Numbered from the stretch's first letter, positions 38,784 through 53,700 are shown. The stretch is 64,000 nt of DNA from Phoronis australis (GCA_002633005.1 NMRA01000420.1:270318-334317); one strand, 5' to 3'. Numbers and translations: made by a program. Notes: a model not told the origin generated them from the sequence alone.

Positions 38784-41700
38784 GTAAGTGATGAGCCCCT
38801 GTGCCTCTACCTTATTCCGTAATGCGTGTTTCTTATGACAAGGTCACACCAGTGACAAGTACTTAGTGTTCCCCAAGCAACTTTTCTACATTTCAAGACA
38901 AAATAATCGGACAAAAAACAGTTTCCTTCTGGTAATGACGGACAACTTTGTTAACAGTAAAAATGACTGTAATAACAATCAAGGTGGCAAAATTCTAATT
39001 ACATAATGCCTTCGAGACCTTACCTTATCTTTTTCCTTCATTCTCGATTGTGCGGGAAGACTGCTCTGACTGTGAATTTGAGTTCTGCCTAGCCGTCATG
39101 ACGGCCAGGGGAATTCCAGTTCATTTTGTCTGAATATTTTTCAATTGTACTGTAGTTGCAAATTTATGGCCACTGAAGGGGGTTAGCTGGCGACACTGGA
39201 ATGTTGATATCTGGAGAAAACTAGTACGTAAACCATGAACTAAGTGTGCAACTAACGATTAGCGTTAGGAAACATGACGGATGCTTGATGGCATAGATTG
39301 AATTCTGCGCTCTCGCGAACTTGGTATAACGGGTATGTAGCTCAACAGGGTCATGCACTATGGTTCATTTTTTGTGAATAATTACAAAATCCAAATTTCT
39401 AGACAATAACTGAAGATTTTTTTTGGTAAAGGAGAGTAACTTTGGTCGTTGGATAGATAAACTAGAAATATCCAAAGACTTGCCCGATGGTTCAAGTCTT
39501 TCACTCTGTAATTTGTTTCCTGTTGGGGATGTAAAGACTGAATAATAATGGTGTAACTTTGTGACATGACTGAGTGGTTTGGAAGTTTTTGAAGGTCTTT
39601 GTTCATGACGATATTTCCAAGCTGCGATTGTCTGCTGGGATCTTGCATGCAAACAGTGGCACCGACCGGTGCAGTATTGTTGGGATTAACTGAATTATAA
39701 CATGATTTACACGAAAAATGAATCATTTTCCCCACAGAGTTTGGCAAGTTAATCGTTGAAAAATTACAAAAATTGCTGTTTTATGTATTTATATGTGGAC
39801 GTATTATATCGTCATCTTTTTCCGTCCGGTGTCAATCTGGCATCCGTCCGGCGTCCGTCCAGTGTCCATCCGTCCGGTTTCCTGGCGTCCGCTGCTCTAT
39901 CTCCAAAATCCTTTGACGCATGTTCATGAAATTTTGTACTAGCAGTTCCTTTTGTGGATGGGACGGCCTTAGCGAACTTTCGGACAGATACGACTACCGG
40001 TGTGCCCCCTAGTCGCAATTTTATTTTTTATGCTTACCTCTGTATCTTCAAAGGTCCTCAACGTGTTTTCATAAAATTTGGAGTATAGGCATCTATTAGT
40101 GAGGTGACGCTATCCTCCCATTTTCGGATGGATTTGACATAGTTTGCGCCACCTAGTAGGCCATTTTTACTATTTTCGAGCCTGTTTTTTGGTGTCCACC
40201 CCTCTATCAACCAAACTGCTCTAAGGATGATTGTGAAAATTGGCATATATGTTCTTACTATGAAAAGGACGATTATGATGATTTTCCGATGACTTCGACT
40301 ACTGTGGCACCTCTTAGTGGCAGTTTTTTTGTGCCCATGGCTGTATCTCTTAAACTGTTTGCAGGGTCTTTATTGAATTTAGCAAATGTATTTATATGAT
40401 GTTGACAACAAACGACGATCGGACCACCGGTGTGCCCCCTGGTGGCAATTAAGTTTTTTACATTTACCTCTGCATCTTCAATCTAAGGTCCTTAACGGAT
40501 TTTTGGAATATAGGCATCTATTAGTGAGCTAATACTATCCTGTTTTCGGATGGAATTAAGGTATTTTGCTTCACCTAGTGGCCATTTTTGCTGTTTTGAT
40601 TCGACCCTTTATCAACCAAACCATTCTAAGGATGATTTTGAAAATTGGCATAAATGTTATCAGTGTGGAGAGGACGGTTGACGATGACTTTGACTACTGT
40701 GGTGCCTCTTAGTGGTAGTTTTGTTTTGCGCCCATAATTGAATCTCCTCAACCCTTTGCAGGAACTTTTAGTAAGTGTATGAAGCTAACAATAAACGACG
40801 ACAACTTTTAAGCGAATCTAACGAACACTGTGCTCCCTAGTTTTCCCTTTTTGTTTTTCTGAAGTTCGTTGACAGATTTTTATGAAATTTGGTATGTAGC
40901 TTTCTATTAAAGAAGTGATGGCATCTTCCTGCTTTTGGATGAATGAGACGGTTTGCGTCATCTAGTGGCCTTTTTTATGATACAAAAATATATAACCCTA
41001 GAAGCACCCCATTTGCGGTGCATTCGTGGGCGCATTTCAACACTCCGCGTTGCTCTTGTATGTTTTATGGGTTTAATCTTGGTTCACGTTGAATAATTTA
41101 AATATTGGAAAGCAATCACAGATCTGCTCTAATGCTCAACTTGTTGAGTTCCTTGAAGGATGTTCTGGTTTGTAACTATTGTATCAAATCACCCAAAGCT
41201 CAAAGCTAGCAATGTCTATGTCTGCTGAGGTGCTACAGAACATAAATGGCAAATTTGAAACGCGTAGCTGCTGCATTAATTCCGGAATTTTGGACATAGT
41301 TAATTTTGCTATCTTTCTGATGATTGCTGAATTTGGGGGTGGCCAGTGGTGCCTATTTTTTAGATTTAGTATAAGTTCCAGCCTTTAGCAAAGTAATTGA
41401 TAATTTTCACTGTCCTTAACTAGACAATTTTTACCGTGTTTTCCAAATGCAAAGTTGTTTCGGAGCTGCCTGACTCATACTTAAAGTTGATGATTTATTG
41501 GTTCCGCTCTGTTGCGCAAGATATTTAGGTGAGTTTCTATAAGGTTTGTGATTTATAATTTTTACAAAAATAAGTAACTACGGACAGAGTATGAAACAGA
41601 AGCATTTATTCAAATGATAATTTTCAGCTCGACGTTGTTTCTTCGTCTCAGTCATTATCTCGCACTCTGTTTGCAGCAGTAGTGTCATGATGCCACCTGT

Positions 41701-44700
41701 TGAGGTAATTGAAGATCCTCACGTCACCAAGTGTTGCCGAATGTCAGCCGTGCGGAGAACCTTCTGTCTTGTCGTCTTGTTTGACCTTGTTTTGACCTTC
41801 ATACTCTGGCTGCTGTACACAGAGGTAAATCTGGATGACATTGGTTGAAGGCTAGTGTGTGGAAAAAAGTGAGCTTGTGAGATGGTGTGCTCAGCTAAAT
41901 GTGATACACAGCGATGTCCTTGGAGACATTTAATTGAATAAATTTGTAAGCGACTAGCTTTAAGTGCTAAAACCACCATTTAGCTTGTTTTGACAAATGA
42001 CTACATTGTCAGCATCATTAAACATTCCTTTAGTGCACTGCTTGTCACAATCGCGAATTCAATATCCCAAAAACAGGAAGTAGAAGGAAAGCAACTTCAA
42101 CTGAAAGTGCCTGAGTATAACATATGAACGTATTGAGCACCAGTGTGTCATGTCGTCCAACGTTTGAGTTTTTTGTTCAAACCTGTGCCATATCCGTGCC
42201 TCTGCGGTGTCCCTCGGGAAGGTGAAGCCACAGCATGGTTACAAGTTGTCACAACCAGCACAAACGCAATATCTCACCATTCCTTGTTATACCATAAACC
42301 ACGGGAAAACAAGGAACAGCAACATCTGGTGGCTTTTCACACTAAACACTCTGTAGGATGACCGGGGCTGTGTTTGGTTGTCCCGATTTTACGTAGTATG
42401 TTTCGACCAATAAATGCTCATAACTCGATATCAGCGAATTAATATATCGTCAGACAGTGTTTGCGAGTGTTCTAATGTAACAGCAGATATACTGCTGAGG
42501 TTGTTCTTTCCGGTGTTTTTTGATGTGAAATTGATGAATTTAAACAATGAAATTAAGTTATTTAATGCATGCACCCCCGGACTTCTGTTTAACCTTGAAC
42601 TTGGACGGATTCTAAGAACGTTGAATGTGATCACAATGACACACATAGTCACGTGCAAGTTATGGCAAAATCGTGAAAGAATTAAAAGAATTCTGGTGAT
42701 GGATCAGAATTAGCAAAAAGACTTTTAGCTCCAGACAATTGCCAGTTTTTGACAAAGACAAAACAGTCTTTAGACCAACTACATGGTTACAATTATGTTC
42801 CTTTTTGAATCATTCAGTTCATTGTATACAGTAGTAATTGATCAGGTGAGTAGTAAAAACTCGTTAGTTTGTGATATTTAGCATATTCTTGGCATGCAAG
42901 TAAATAAAGTGTTATTCCATGAATACGAAATTTAAAATCAGCGCATTATATGTAAACAATGACATATCAAACAACGTTTCAGTTTATTGTCACTAAACCA
43001 TTCTCAAGACAAATGTTCACAATATTTCAGTCAGGTAACTCAGGTGGAGAACAGTCTACACAGTTACACCTCAAAATGTGTTGTGAAGACAGAGACCAGA
43101 AATCAAAAGAATTGGAGCTCAAATAAACCAATGTTTCTGTTCAGATAGTGTTCTGTGTGATTCAACCCTATATGCATGGTCTCCTTTATGAGGAGCCTGA
43201 GGGTGGCGTTATCCTTGTCCAAGATCTGAACCGTAGTGTGACCAGTTGTCAAACATCCGCAGATGTCTTAGAGTGGTTGCGTAAAAAGCTGTCAGTGCAA
43301 GATTTTACTTGACGCAAACCTTGCTTTTTGTACCTTGTAGTCCATTTCTTTTGTAAGTCCACTTACTTCTTTATAACTCTTTCAGTCTGTGAGCGGTTTT
43401 AACACTCCGGTAATTGTGTCCAGCTTTACCCCTCTGCTAATGTTTGTCCTTTGACACCCTGCGAGTAGTGACCTCTCTTGGCCATCAGGCAATACTTTTT
43501 ATGTCATATGCGCCCAAGTTCTCTGCTTTGACTCCTCCTCATGCACTTGCCATAAAGTCATTTCTCATGCCCTCTGTAAAACTGAATTACACATAACTGC
43601 AATGTTTGGCTGATGTGCAACAATTACCGTTTCATAGCTCATCAGATCTACAGCCTTGCGTGATACATTGATTAAAGGCATCAAGTTTCCTATTTTCCCT
43701 CTGTTTTACATCAAATTGTTGGAAACTCATTGTTTTCTGCTTCTTTTGTCTGACATTCCTACTTTGTTTAATTCCTATTTGTCAAGTCCAAATAAGGGAC
43801 AAACAAATGATGTTTCTCAAAATTGACAGTTAACTTCAAACTAATCGAATATTGTTGGGTCGAGTGAACTTATTTCTATGAGCTTCAAATACAGTACATC
43901 TGGGGGATCTAGCATTTTGTCTAATTTTGCAGAAAACATGAAATTATTGACTGTAACCGACAATTTGTTAAAGTGAACTGTTAGTAGAATAAAGATTTAA
44001 AGCTAAACTTTGTTTTTTGTGTGTTTTGTGCAGTGAAAAAATGTTAAGCCACTCCCATTTTGTGGGGAGTTTTCACTTATTTTTCCTATTTTTTACAAAA
44101 ATATCATACTTGATGCCCTAATAATGTCATCAATGTTTTTTGTGAAGAACTTATTAAATAAATATTATGTCATGTTTACAGTGAATAAATAACTACTCCA
44201 CACCTGCTGATTAAAAATATTATACTTGATGCCCTAATAATGTCATCAATGTTTTTTGTGAAGAACTTAATAAATAAATATTATGTCATGTTTACTGTGA
44301 ATAAATAACTACTCCACACCTGCTAAATTTAAAAAAAACTGCCGCATACTGGAAATTACTTGAAATTTAGGCATTGAACTTCGTCTTGGTTAGAATTTGC
44401 TTGCTTGATAAGCCTTTTGTGAACACGGTATAACTCATCTTGAAAGCATAATGGAGCTTCAGAAAAGCAATTTTAAACTGTCCTGGCAGTTTTACCCTGA
44501 TGTGACTTGATATATTGTGTAAAAATGTGTCTAGACTTTGGTATTAAATGAGGTGAATGTTTAAATTTCCTACTTTTTATCTGGACAGTTGGCACTACGG
44601 GAATCCTTCATGGAAGAGGTTGAAAACTACGACTTTAGGGCCTCAATGTTTGATATTGTGGTGAGTAGAATTATTGTTTAGTTTGTAACATTGCAATACA

Positions 44701-47700
44701 AAAGTAATCGTATAAAATGACATTGATGATATACAGTGCAATACAAAATTAATCATACAAAATGACATTGATGATATACAGTGCAATACAAAAGTAATCA
44801 TACAACATGACATTGACGATATACAGTGCAATACAAAAGTAATCTGACAAATGACATTGATGATATACAGTGCAATACAAAAGTAATCAGACAAAATGAC
44901 ATTGATGATATACAGTGCAATACAATAGTAATCATACAAAATGACATTGATGATATACATTGCAATACAATAGTAATCATACAAAATGACATTGATGATA
45001 TACAGTGCAATACAAAAGTAATCATACAAAATGACATTGATGATATACAGTGCAATACAAAAGTAATCATACAAAATGACATTGATGATATACAGTGCAA
45101 TACAATAGTAATCAGACAAAATGACATTGATGATATACATTGCAATACAAAAGTAATCAGACAAAATGACATTGGTGATATACATTGCAATACAAAAGTA
45201 ATCAGACAAAATGACATTGATGATATACAGTGCAATACAAAAGTAATCAGACAAAATGACATTGATGATATACAGTGCAATACAAAAGTAATCATACAAA
45301 ATGACATTGATGATATACAGTGCAAGACAATAGTAAGCGTACAAAATGACATTGATGATATACAGTGCAAGACAAAAGTAATCGGAAAAATGACATTGGT
45401 GATATACAGTGCAATACAAAAGTAATCAGACAAAATGACATTGATGATATACAGTGCAATACAAAAGTAATCAGACAAAATGACATTGATGATATACAGT
45501 GCAAGACAAAAGTAATCGGACAAAATGACATTTTCCTGTCATGACGACTAATGCTGTTAACAGCAAAAATTGCTGGTCATAACTATAAGGGTGGCAAAAT
45601 TCTAATTACTGAATGGGTTGGCCACCTCACTAACTTTTCCCCTCCATTCTTGGTCGTGGTAGAAAACTACTCGCGACGTTGAATTCGGCTTCTGCCCAGC
45701 TGTCATGATGGTATTGCGGGTCATTTTGTCTGTCATACAGCTGTAGGCTTGTACTGTATGTGAACAATGTAGTTGGGAGGGTACCTTCAAACTCGGTTTA
45801 GTTGGTTGTTCTAGGACTTGTGCAATTCTAAAATACCTTTGCAACATTTGGCATCCTTCATAACGAGGGCTTTTTAATTCCTATTTTAGAAGGAATTGTT
45901 TTGTCATCCGAATCCAGGGAATGAGACCTCTGATAAACAACTTCTGCTGAGATGGGATATTCAATCTTCAATAAATATGCCTGCGGGGTTATGTTCATAA
46001 AAAAATATTTTTGAGTTTTCTTAAGTTCCATAAAATGTCGAGAGTTTGTTCTGTGGGAAATAAGTTGCACAACCTTGTTTTTGCGTACAGTAAAACTCGC
46101 AAAATTCGGACTTGCTTAAGTCAGGTTTTTGCTTGTTACTGGTTGTGCTGTAGGTTTGTTCTAGTTTGCGCACTCAGCCTACAGATAAGTGGTGTTTCAC
46201 CGTACTCAGATGAACTTTCTTCTTCTTGTGGGACTCGAGTTAATGCAAATTGTTAATTATTGACTCGTGTATGCGTTTGAGTGGAGAAACAACGTAACAT
46301 AACAGAACCTGGACTTGTTAGGGATTTTTGCAAAATTTGGGGTTACAGTTGCACGGTTGCATGAAACACAACTAAGTACCCTAAATCATGAGCGTAATCT
46401 TGTTGTTCTTTGCTCGCAGATGTGATCTTTTCCTGTCATGTTGTCAGATTAGCTCCTGTCTGACTAATGGCATTTTCTAAAAACTGAGTCCATAGCTCAA
46501 TGAATATAAATTGGGACTTGAATTAATGTTGTTTCGTGAAAAGACAGCTGTTTATTTTCAATAATGTTGAGATTTCAACGTAGAGTTCACTCTCGATTTT
46601 GTGTCAAACCCAAAAATTGACTCAGTAACGGAACTCTTACAGATGAGTGTAAGAAAGAACGATATGTGTTTTGTTTAGTCCACAAATACATAGTAGATTT
46701 AGGGAACTCACGTAGGTTGAGTACCCATTTGGGACTGCTTCATGCCACTGCACCCGTTAGTGGGTGTTCACCTGAACTGCCAGTAGTATTACAGATATGT
46801 CACATTTAGAGTGGCATGCAGTTCCATCTTGGAAAACTAGTTATGATCCATGTTTTGTGGTGGAGCTCTTTGTTTTGGATTTCAAAATGGCGAGCTAGCG
46901 TTCCTAATTAAACGCCATGAAACCGTGGACATACTGGAGTTTGTTGATTATTTCAACAGAAAGATTCACTTCTGCTAAGTTGATTTATTCCTGTTTGAAG
47001 TTTGCAATTTAAGCTTGACCTATTTAGTGCTGCGTAGGAATTTACTTACTACCCCCGACATGCGGTTGTTATAGCGTAACTGTCCTTGTGTTTTAGTGGA
47101 TGGCTTGTGGCCGTTTCTTCATCCTCATTCTCTCCTATGCCTTATTTAGAAGTCAAAAACCATGGTTTGTTGCCGTGAGTATAATTATGTTATACCTATT
47201 TTAAAATCTTAGAAATTTCGGACAGAACTAATTGGTATTATGATAGTTGTCTTTTTTCATTTTTCAAGATCTTTCATTACTGCCCAGCACATTTCAAAAA
47301 TGTGTGTCATCATGGTAGATTTACATAATGTGATCATGGTACTGTGCAGCTTTATTTGGTGCTATCAGATATGAAAAAAACCAAAATGAAAGTTCAGGCG
47401 CTTGTACTATAGTGTGTCCTACATTCGTGAGAGTTGACCCTAATTTAGTCTATGCAGTCATTAGATGTTGCTGTAACACACCATTCTATGTTTCTATGTC
47501 TTTGGTCGTTCCATCAGTTTATCAAGTTTGAAATTTAAGAAATTTGTACTAACTTCTTCAGACTCAAATTCACATTTTTTTCATAAATATTTGTTACTAT
47601 TAATGGTCCTAGATCCACACAGCCCAACATTGATTTGTCCTGTGCTTGTAGTACTGAAGCCTGTACATAGGGCCCTCGATGCCTCAATATTGGCTGGAAT

Positions 47701-50700
47701 ATTGTCTCCATTCCTCGCTGAAAAATGTTTTAAAATCTCACAAAATGACACTCATCAGGCCTAAAATTCCATCTCATTGATTGCAAAATCCCCTCGGGCT
47801 TTTAATCACTTTGATCTCACACAGTCCCTCGAATTTCCGGCTCCTGTACGAGGGATTTTTGATTCACTCGATAAAATTCTGCTCTCACAGGCACCTTTCC
47901 CCTCTGGTGAGAGAGAGCCATGATACATATAGGTGACTGCATATGTGTTAACTTGGTTCTTCATTCATTGTAACAGTAACTGAATGACTTGCCTCATCTT
48001 TTACAGGTCTCCACACTCTTAACATGTACTTATGTTATTGTAAAGCTCTTCCTATATTCAGTGAGTTCTTCATATTTATCTATTACTACTTAGTTTTTGT
48101 TTGAGACTACATAGATCAAAACCACCTTGTTAGAGTGGCTAAAAATGACATTAGAGCCACCGGGCATGTACCACCCGGTATGTACCACTGGGCATGATCC
48201 ACCTGGCACGTTCCACCCAGTACTTACACCCGACATGTACCACCCGGTATGTTCCACCCGCCACGTTCCACCCGCCACGTACCACCCGCCACGTTCCACC
48301 CGGCACGTACCACCCGGCACGTTCCACCCGGCACGTTCCACCCGGCATGCAAATACTAAGAGTGGGATGATCCACATGTTTAGGAGGAAAGGTCGATTTG
48401 TTAATAACAGTTGCCAAAAACTGGGATAACTAACTAGTGATTACTTAAGGAACTTTCAGCCTTCATAATTTCCATTCTTTTGAAGTTAGTCTTATATTAC
48501 GGTTGAATCTTTAGTGCGTGAAAATTTGGGATACCCTCCTCCCCAAGTTCCAGAGAATTGGGATACCCTCCTCCCAAGTTCCAGAGAATTGGGATACCCT
48601 CCTCCCCTAGTTCCAGAGAATTGGGATACCCTCCTCCCAAGTTCCAGAGAATTGGGATACCCTCCTCCCAAGTTCCAGAGAATTGGGATACCCTCCTCCC
48701 AAGTTCCAGAGAATTGGGATACCCTCCTCCCCAAGTTCTACAAGAATCATCATCATAAAACTCCACCCCTTTACAGACTGAGGTAGCACGATAAAAAGGA
48801 ACTCATTTCCTTTGTTTTCAACTTCCACGAAAGTTACCCTTGGGTAGAAAACTTTACCCACAACGTATTTCTTAAGATGTCACCTATTTGTTCAATTAAA
48901 ACGAAAAAATGTCCTCTTTATCTTCATCAAAAATTAATTATTATATGATATTCAAAAATTGATCTTTTGCAGACATCCTGTCATGTATGCCTGCTGTACA
49001 GTGAATCTGGCGGTAAACAGCCTGTGAATCTAAGCGGCATGTCTGATATACACTCATGTAGCATAGAAACATCCATGCATTTCTCAGTATTTTGCCGATG
49101 TGGAGTCTGTAACTGTTGAGCCCATGGGTCTTCCTCCCATTCTCGTGAAGTACTTTGCTGAGACTGTGTTTCTGTTGTCCTCTCAGTATTTCGATGCCGT
49201 CAAAGGACTTCAGAACATTGCGAAAATTCCGATTAGGAATCGCTTTGCGCAATGAAAAATGCAAGTAATATGGTACAATGGAAAATGCAATTGAAATTTT
49301 GTACGTCTTATGTTGCAGCCACTGTTGGATTCACGGAAGTAAACCACTCTTTTTCAACTATAAGAAGACGAAATCTGTTAAATAATATTATGAAAGTCTT
49401 GTTATTCAAATGAACAAGTTAACTCTTAAAATTAGAAACAGGTATCCCTCTTACTGATTTCAACGATTCAACCTCTGACGATTCGACGCCTCAAATTTTT
49501 TGGTGTAAGAGCTCTCAGTCTGCATGCTGAGGCCATTGCACACCATTGCTACTCATCGTTTCCAATAGACTGTGCTGACTAATATCTGGATATGGGCAAT
49601 CGTATTCATTTGGTTGTAACACCGTTTCAGTATATTGGTCTGCTTAAGTCTTCCATTCAGGATGATTAAGTTTGAATAAATATTAACATCAAATTCTGTC
49701 TATAAATCAAGACACATTGGTGTGAAAGTTCAACTTTAGCTTGGGGCTCAAGATACTCAGGAACATCACTATGTAGCTTGTGAGCAAAAGATTATTCCAG
49801 GTTTCAATGCATCTTGATAAGCCTTGTCTTCGTCTTCCTTTAGTGGACAGATCCATCACCAACAACACCGCCCTCTTTAGTCAAGTGGGTAACTGCCACA
49901 GAGACCCCTGCCATCAACTCCACAGTCAAGTACTTGTTGATGATCCTGCTGGTTATATCCTCCCTAGTCCTGGCCTGGGTCGAGGTCTGGCTTCTGGATT
50001 TCAAAGTACTGCCTCTGGAGCAACGAGCTAGGGAAGGATGTATGTGTCTCTGTCGTGTTTACAGTAAAGATTTTTCAGTTTGAGTGCCAATATGAGGGAC
50101 AGGTGGAGTTGTGTATTTGTTTGCCTTCTTGATGTAATCAAGTTTTGTAAATAGCTGTTAGCACGCTTTGTGTGGTACTGCTGTCACTAAACAGCATTTG
50201 GTAAAATGCTGCTGATTCTCAGCAATGTACGGTAAAATTTTCGTCAATTTTGGAGAAAAAAGATTGCCAAAATTGGTCTGTTATCATTCTCCAAGGTCTT
50301 CATACATTGTTGTGATTTCCCAGAAATTGTCAAACTTTTGTGAGATGGGTAAGATATCACGCAAAACTAATTTTGTACTATAGTACATGAACAATGAGAT
50401 TATATGATTTCAGCTGTCGGCCATATTGGTGCCAAATTAAAACCTTTTTACACTAAGTCCAACTGTCTTCCACCATCAACAAAGCGCCACCTATTGACAG
50501 ATGTGCAAGTTCAATGTGTACTATCACCCTCATCTTAAATATCACAATAAATAAATGAATAAAAGTACCAAACAGTTGAAGGTGCATGACAAATGACTGA
50601 TTTGCTGAAATCTTAACCACGAATCTTCAATTTGTTGCAGTCGCATACGGTAGCTTTAAAAAAGTTCACAAAATTTGTTCTCATTGATAATTGGTGAAAT

Positions 50701-53700
50701 CTTGTAGCAGAAATTCTGGCTTTTTTTCAAATGATTCAGTTTTATTTTTCGTTCTTTTTCCTCCTGAGCGTTTGCCTTAACTTTGACAAAGCCACATGAA
50801 TTGTAATGAGATTTGTCAACTCCTCATTAAAAATTACTGTACCATTAGTTTTGAAAGTCAATAGCTATCAACTTGGAACTGGAATCAGAGCAAGTTTGTT
50901 GTCAGGTGGATGACATGGCAACAAAATAATAGTTAACTCTACTTTACACACAATATTTTGTACTTTTTTAAAACCTCTTCTTATTAAAACTCCATTAGTC
51001 TGGAGTACAATACACAGTCAGGTCATTTGTGAACTAGACAGTATAGGTCATTTATGAACTAACAGACTAACTTAGATTGGCAACAGTTGAACATCATCTT
51101 CCATCAGGTTGATTCAAAACTCTTGACTGTCTTTCCTTGGTAAGATTATACTTTGTTGGCTACTTCCTGTCCACCAGATGTGACCAGTCTGGTCTTTCAG
51201 AAAGTAACATAGGCTGATCAGGTGGAAAAAGTGACTCTTACCGCCACCTGGCTGTATGAAGTGGTACTTCTTCCTCGTAGTGGTTGGTTTAGGGGAACAT
51301 GTTTGATTTCGTGAAAAGGGTATGTGATTAGATGTGATGTATTTTAAACGAAAGTGATTGCCTCGTCGTCCAATACAGGTACACAGTCATGATAGTCATG
51401 TGACAGCCAATGTTCCTTGTCTTTTGCAGTTACTGTTAATCGTCCCAGCGAACGAACACCACTACTTAGGGACAACCGTTCCAATGTATATCAGTCAGAT
51501 AACTTTTACTCACCATACGAGTCGCCCACAGGTATGTTGTGGACGCAATTGAATGAGTGGATTTAAGTATACTAGGTGGCGCTAGTGTGGCAACAATTTT
51601 AGCCATAGAAATGCATGTACTCTCGGCTGGTAATCATGTGGGTCTGTGAGCCCACTGACACACCCATGGTGATGATAGTGCTGTTAATCTAGTGAGGTGT
51701 TGAATAGAGCAGCCTTCATGCACTAGCACCCCCTGGTGAGTACTAAGTTTCATTAAAACGGTTCTTAAGTCTTATTGTTGAAATACATAGTATTCCGTGC
51801 TCCACCCTGTAACCAGTGGTTGAATATTGTTCCACCCTGTAGCCAGTGATTGAACATGCATGGCCAGTGGTCAATGACTGTGTAATTGCACTGTGATATG
51901 TTGAGTTGTTATGTGTTGTGTTTGCAGGCTCTGATGATGAAAGTGAGACATTCAAGTCAGCCCGGGCATCACGGGGTCACAGTCGCAATATATCTCGCTC
52001 AGGAATATATACCCCTGAGGTAAGAATGCCTTGTGTTATAGAATACAGACACAGGAGACTGTAGTAAGCATATAATTATGCGTTCTTGCCGCGTGTCACC
52101 GCAGTTCAGACTTGTGAGCTTGAATTCAATGATCAATGCTTCTGTCAACTTAAAACTCACAACTCAATCAACATGTCCAACACAACACAATTAGTGTGCT
52201 CAACAATCTCGTCTCTGGTAATGAGGTCTCTTCAAGGTTATTGTTTTTCACACCTTTCTTTATGTTTTCACGTCAGTTTTAGATTTCTCTCCTCTGATGT
52301 TCCGATCAAAGATAAGGGGTCTGTGTCATGAAACAGGACTGAATACTTGAGTGAGAAATTTGGTCTTACGCTCCACACATTGTCAACTATTTCAGAAAAA
52401 TAGTTGAATATCACTTATCAGAGCAAAACTGCAGTATGTAAGAATTTACACATTCAATTGCTAGGTACTGAGATAATTCCTATAAATTCTTTCTTAATAG
52501 TTATTTGGCAAAACCTTTTTTTCGCCATTTGTGAAGTGAGAAGGTAAGACCAAGTTTCTGACCTTTAGTGTTATGCCACATTCATAAAAAAGTCCCCTAG
52601 ATTTAATTTAAATTATATGCTTTTGATCTCTTCGTTTTTGCAGTGAATAACGGGTAGTTGTTACTTCGTGTTCCCATACAAGAGCATGTATCTTCAGTTG
52701 CCAAGTGTATGAAAGGACACTGAGAACACTAAAATCTGCACAAGCTAGACTAGCATTGAGTACCGCTTGTTTATAAATTTGTTTCCAATGTACACATTGC
52801 ATTACGTATACTTGTATTATTTCTACTTTGTATGTTTAGTTTTCACTAGGGTTCTCCAAATTTTTAGGTAGTTCTACTGAACTCCAAACTTTTGAGTTGT
52901 TGGACAAATGTATGAAAACCTCTAGAAGTTGCTAATTCAATAAAGTTAGCAGCAAGCTAATGGTTTATAGTCCTGCTGCAGTAGCTCTGGGCCATTCTAA
53001 AGAGACAGCATCAGTGACTGTTATATCAGGCAGCCTGTTCTACTCTTGCTCTACCCCGGTGTGCATTTCAGGAACTAAGCTATATCAAAGCAAGCAGTGA
53101 TTGTCTTGAACGTGCCTGGTCATTACATAAAGACGAGGACGGTTGGAAGGCGGAGTCTGGTGATGACGTGTGTTTAGGAATAGTCAGCTCAAGGAAAGTG
53201 GACAAGATGGGCAAAGTCTTCCGACTGGTGGTAAGTACCGTGCACTGCATGAATCCAAGGGCCTCCAGGACTGAGAAATTTGAGACACTCTATTGAAATG
53301 TAGGGACTGGCATCTATGAGAAAAGAAATGCATGATTTCAGTTGAACATTTAGAAGTAGACGGGAGAGGAGGGAGGGAGGGGGGAAAGAGGGAGGGGGGA
53401 AAGAGGGAGGGAGGTCAGCACATCACAGTGCACGTTTGTGTGAATGCGTGTGGGTGTTGGTGTATAAAAAGGTGTGTTTGTGGGTGTTGGTTTGGATCTG
53501 GTACCCGACTTGGTTGTGCTGGTGGATTTGAAGCTTGGCTGTATGTTATTAACAAATATATTATGTTTTAAAAATGTATTTCGGAGAATACTGGTTTCGA
53601 GCACTTAAAACCACCGTTTCCATCATTTTGACAAATAACTGCAATATCAGCATCGTTAAACCTTCCTTTGTAGCACTGCGTGTCACAAGCGTGAATCACA

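Larger units (their letters stand above)
41825..44588. other. STARD3 intron 2
   Basis: It holds repeat family C and a 116-bp tandem duplication. The rest shows no recognised exon or element. Confidence 0.6.

Noticed and set aside
44643-45531. Long open frames on both strands across the 45-bp array
   Set aside because: They are translations of a tandem repeat inside an STARD3 intron; several overlapping frames are open at once.
48090-48866. Several 80-107-codon frames rich in Trp/Gly/Pro
   Set aside because: They come from the 15-bp and 31-bp arrays; the period keeps frames open.
48941-49264. 107-codon minus-strand frame, and Cys-rich plus-strand reading (CHVC, CRCGVC)
   Set aside because: I considered a decayed retrotransposon or zinc-finger remnant. 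The plus reading has three stops and neither reading matches a family convincingly.
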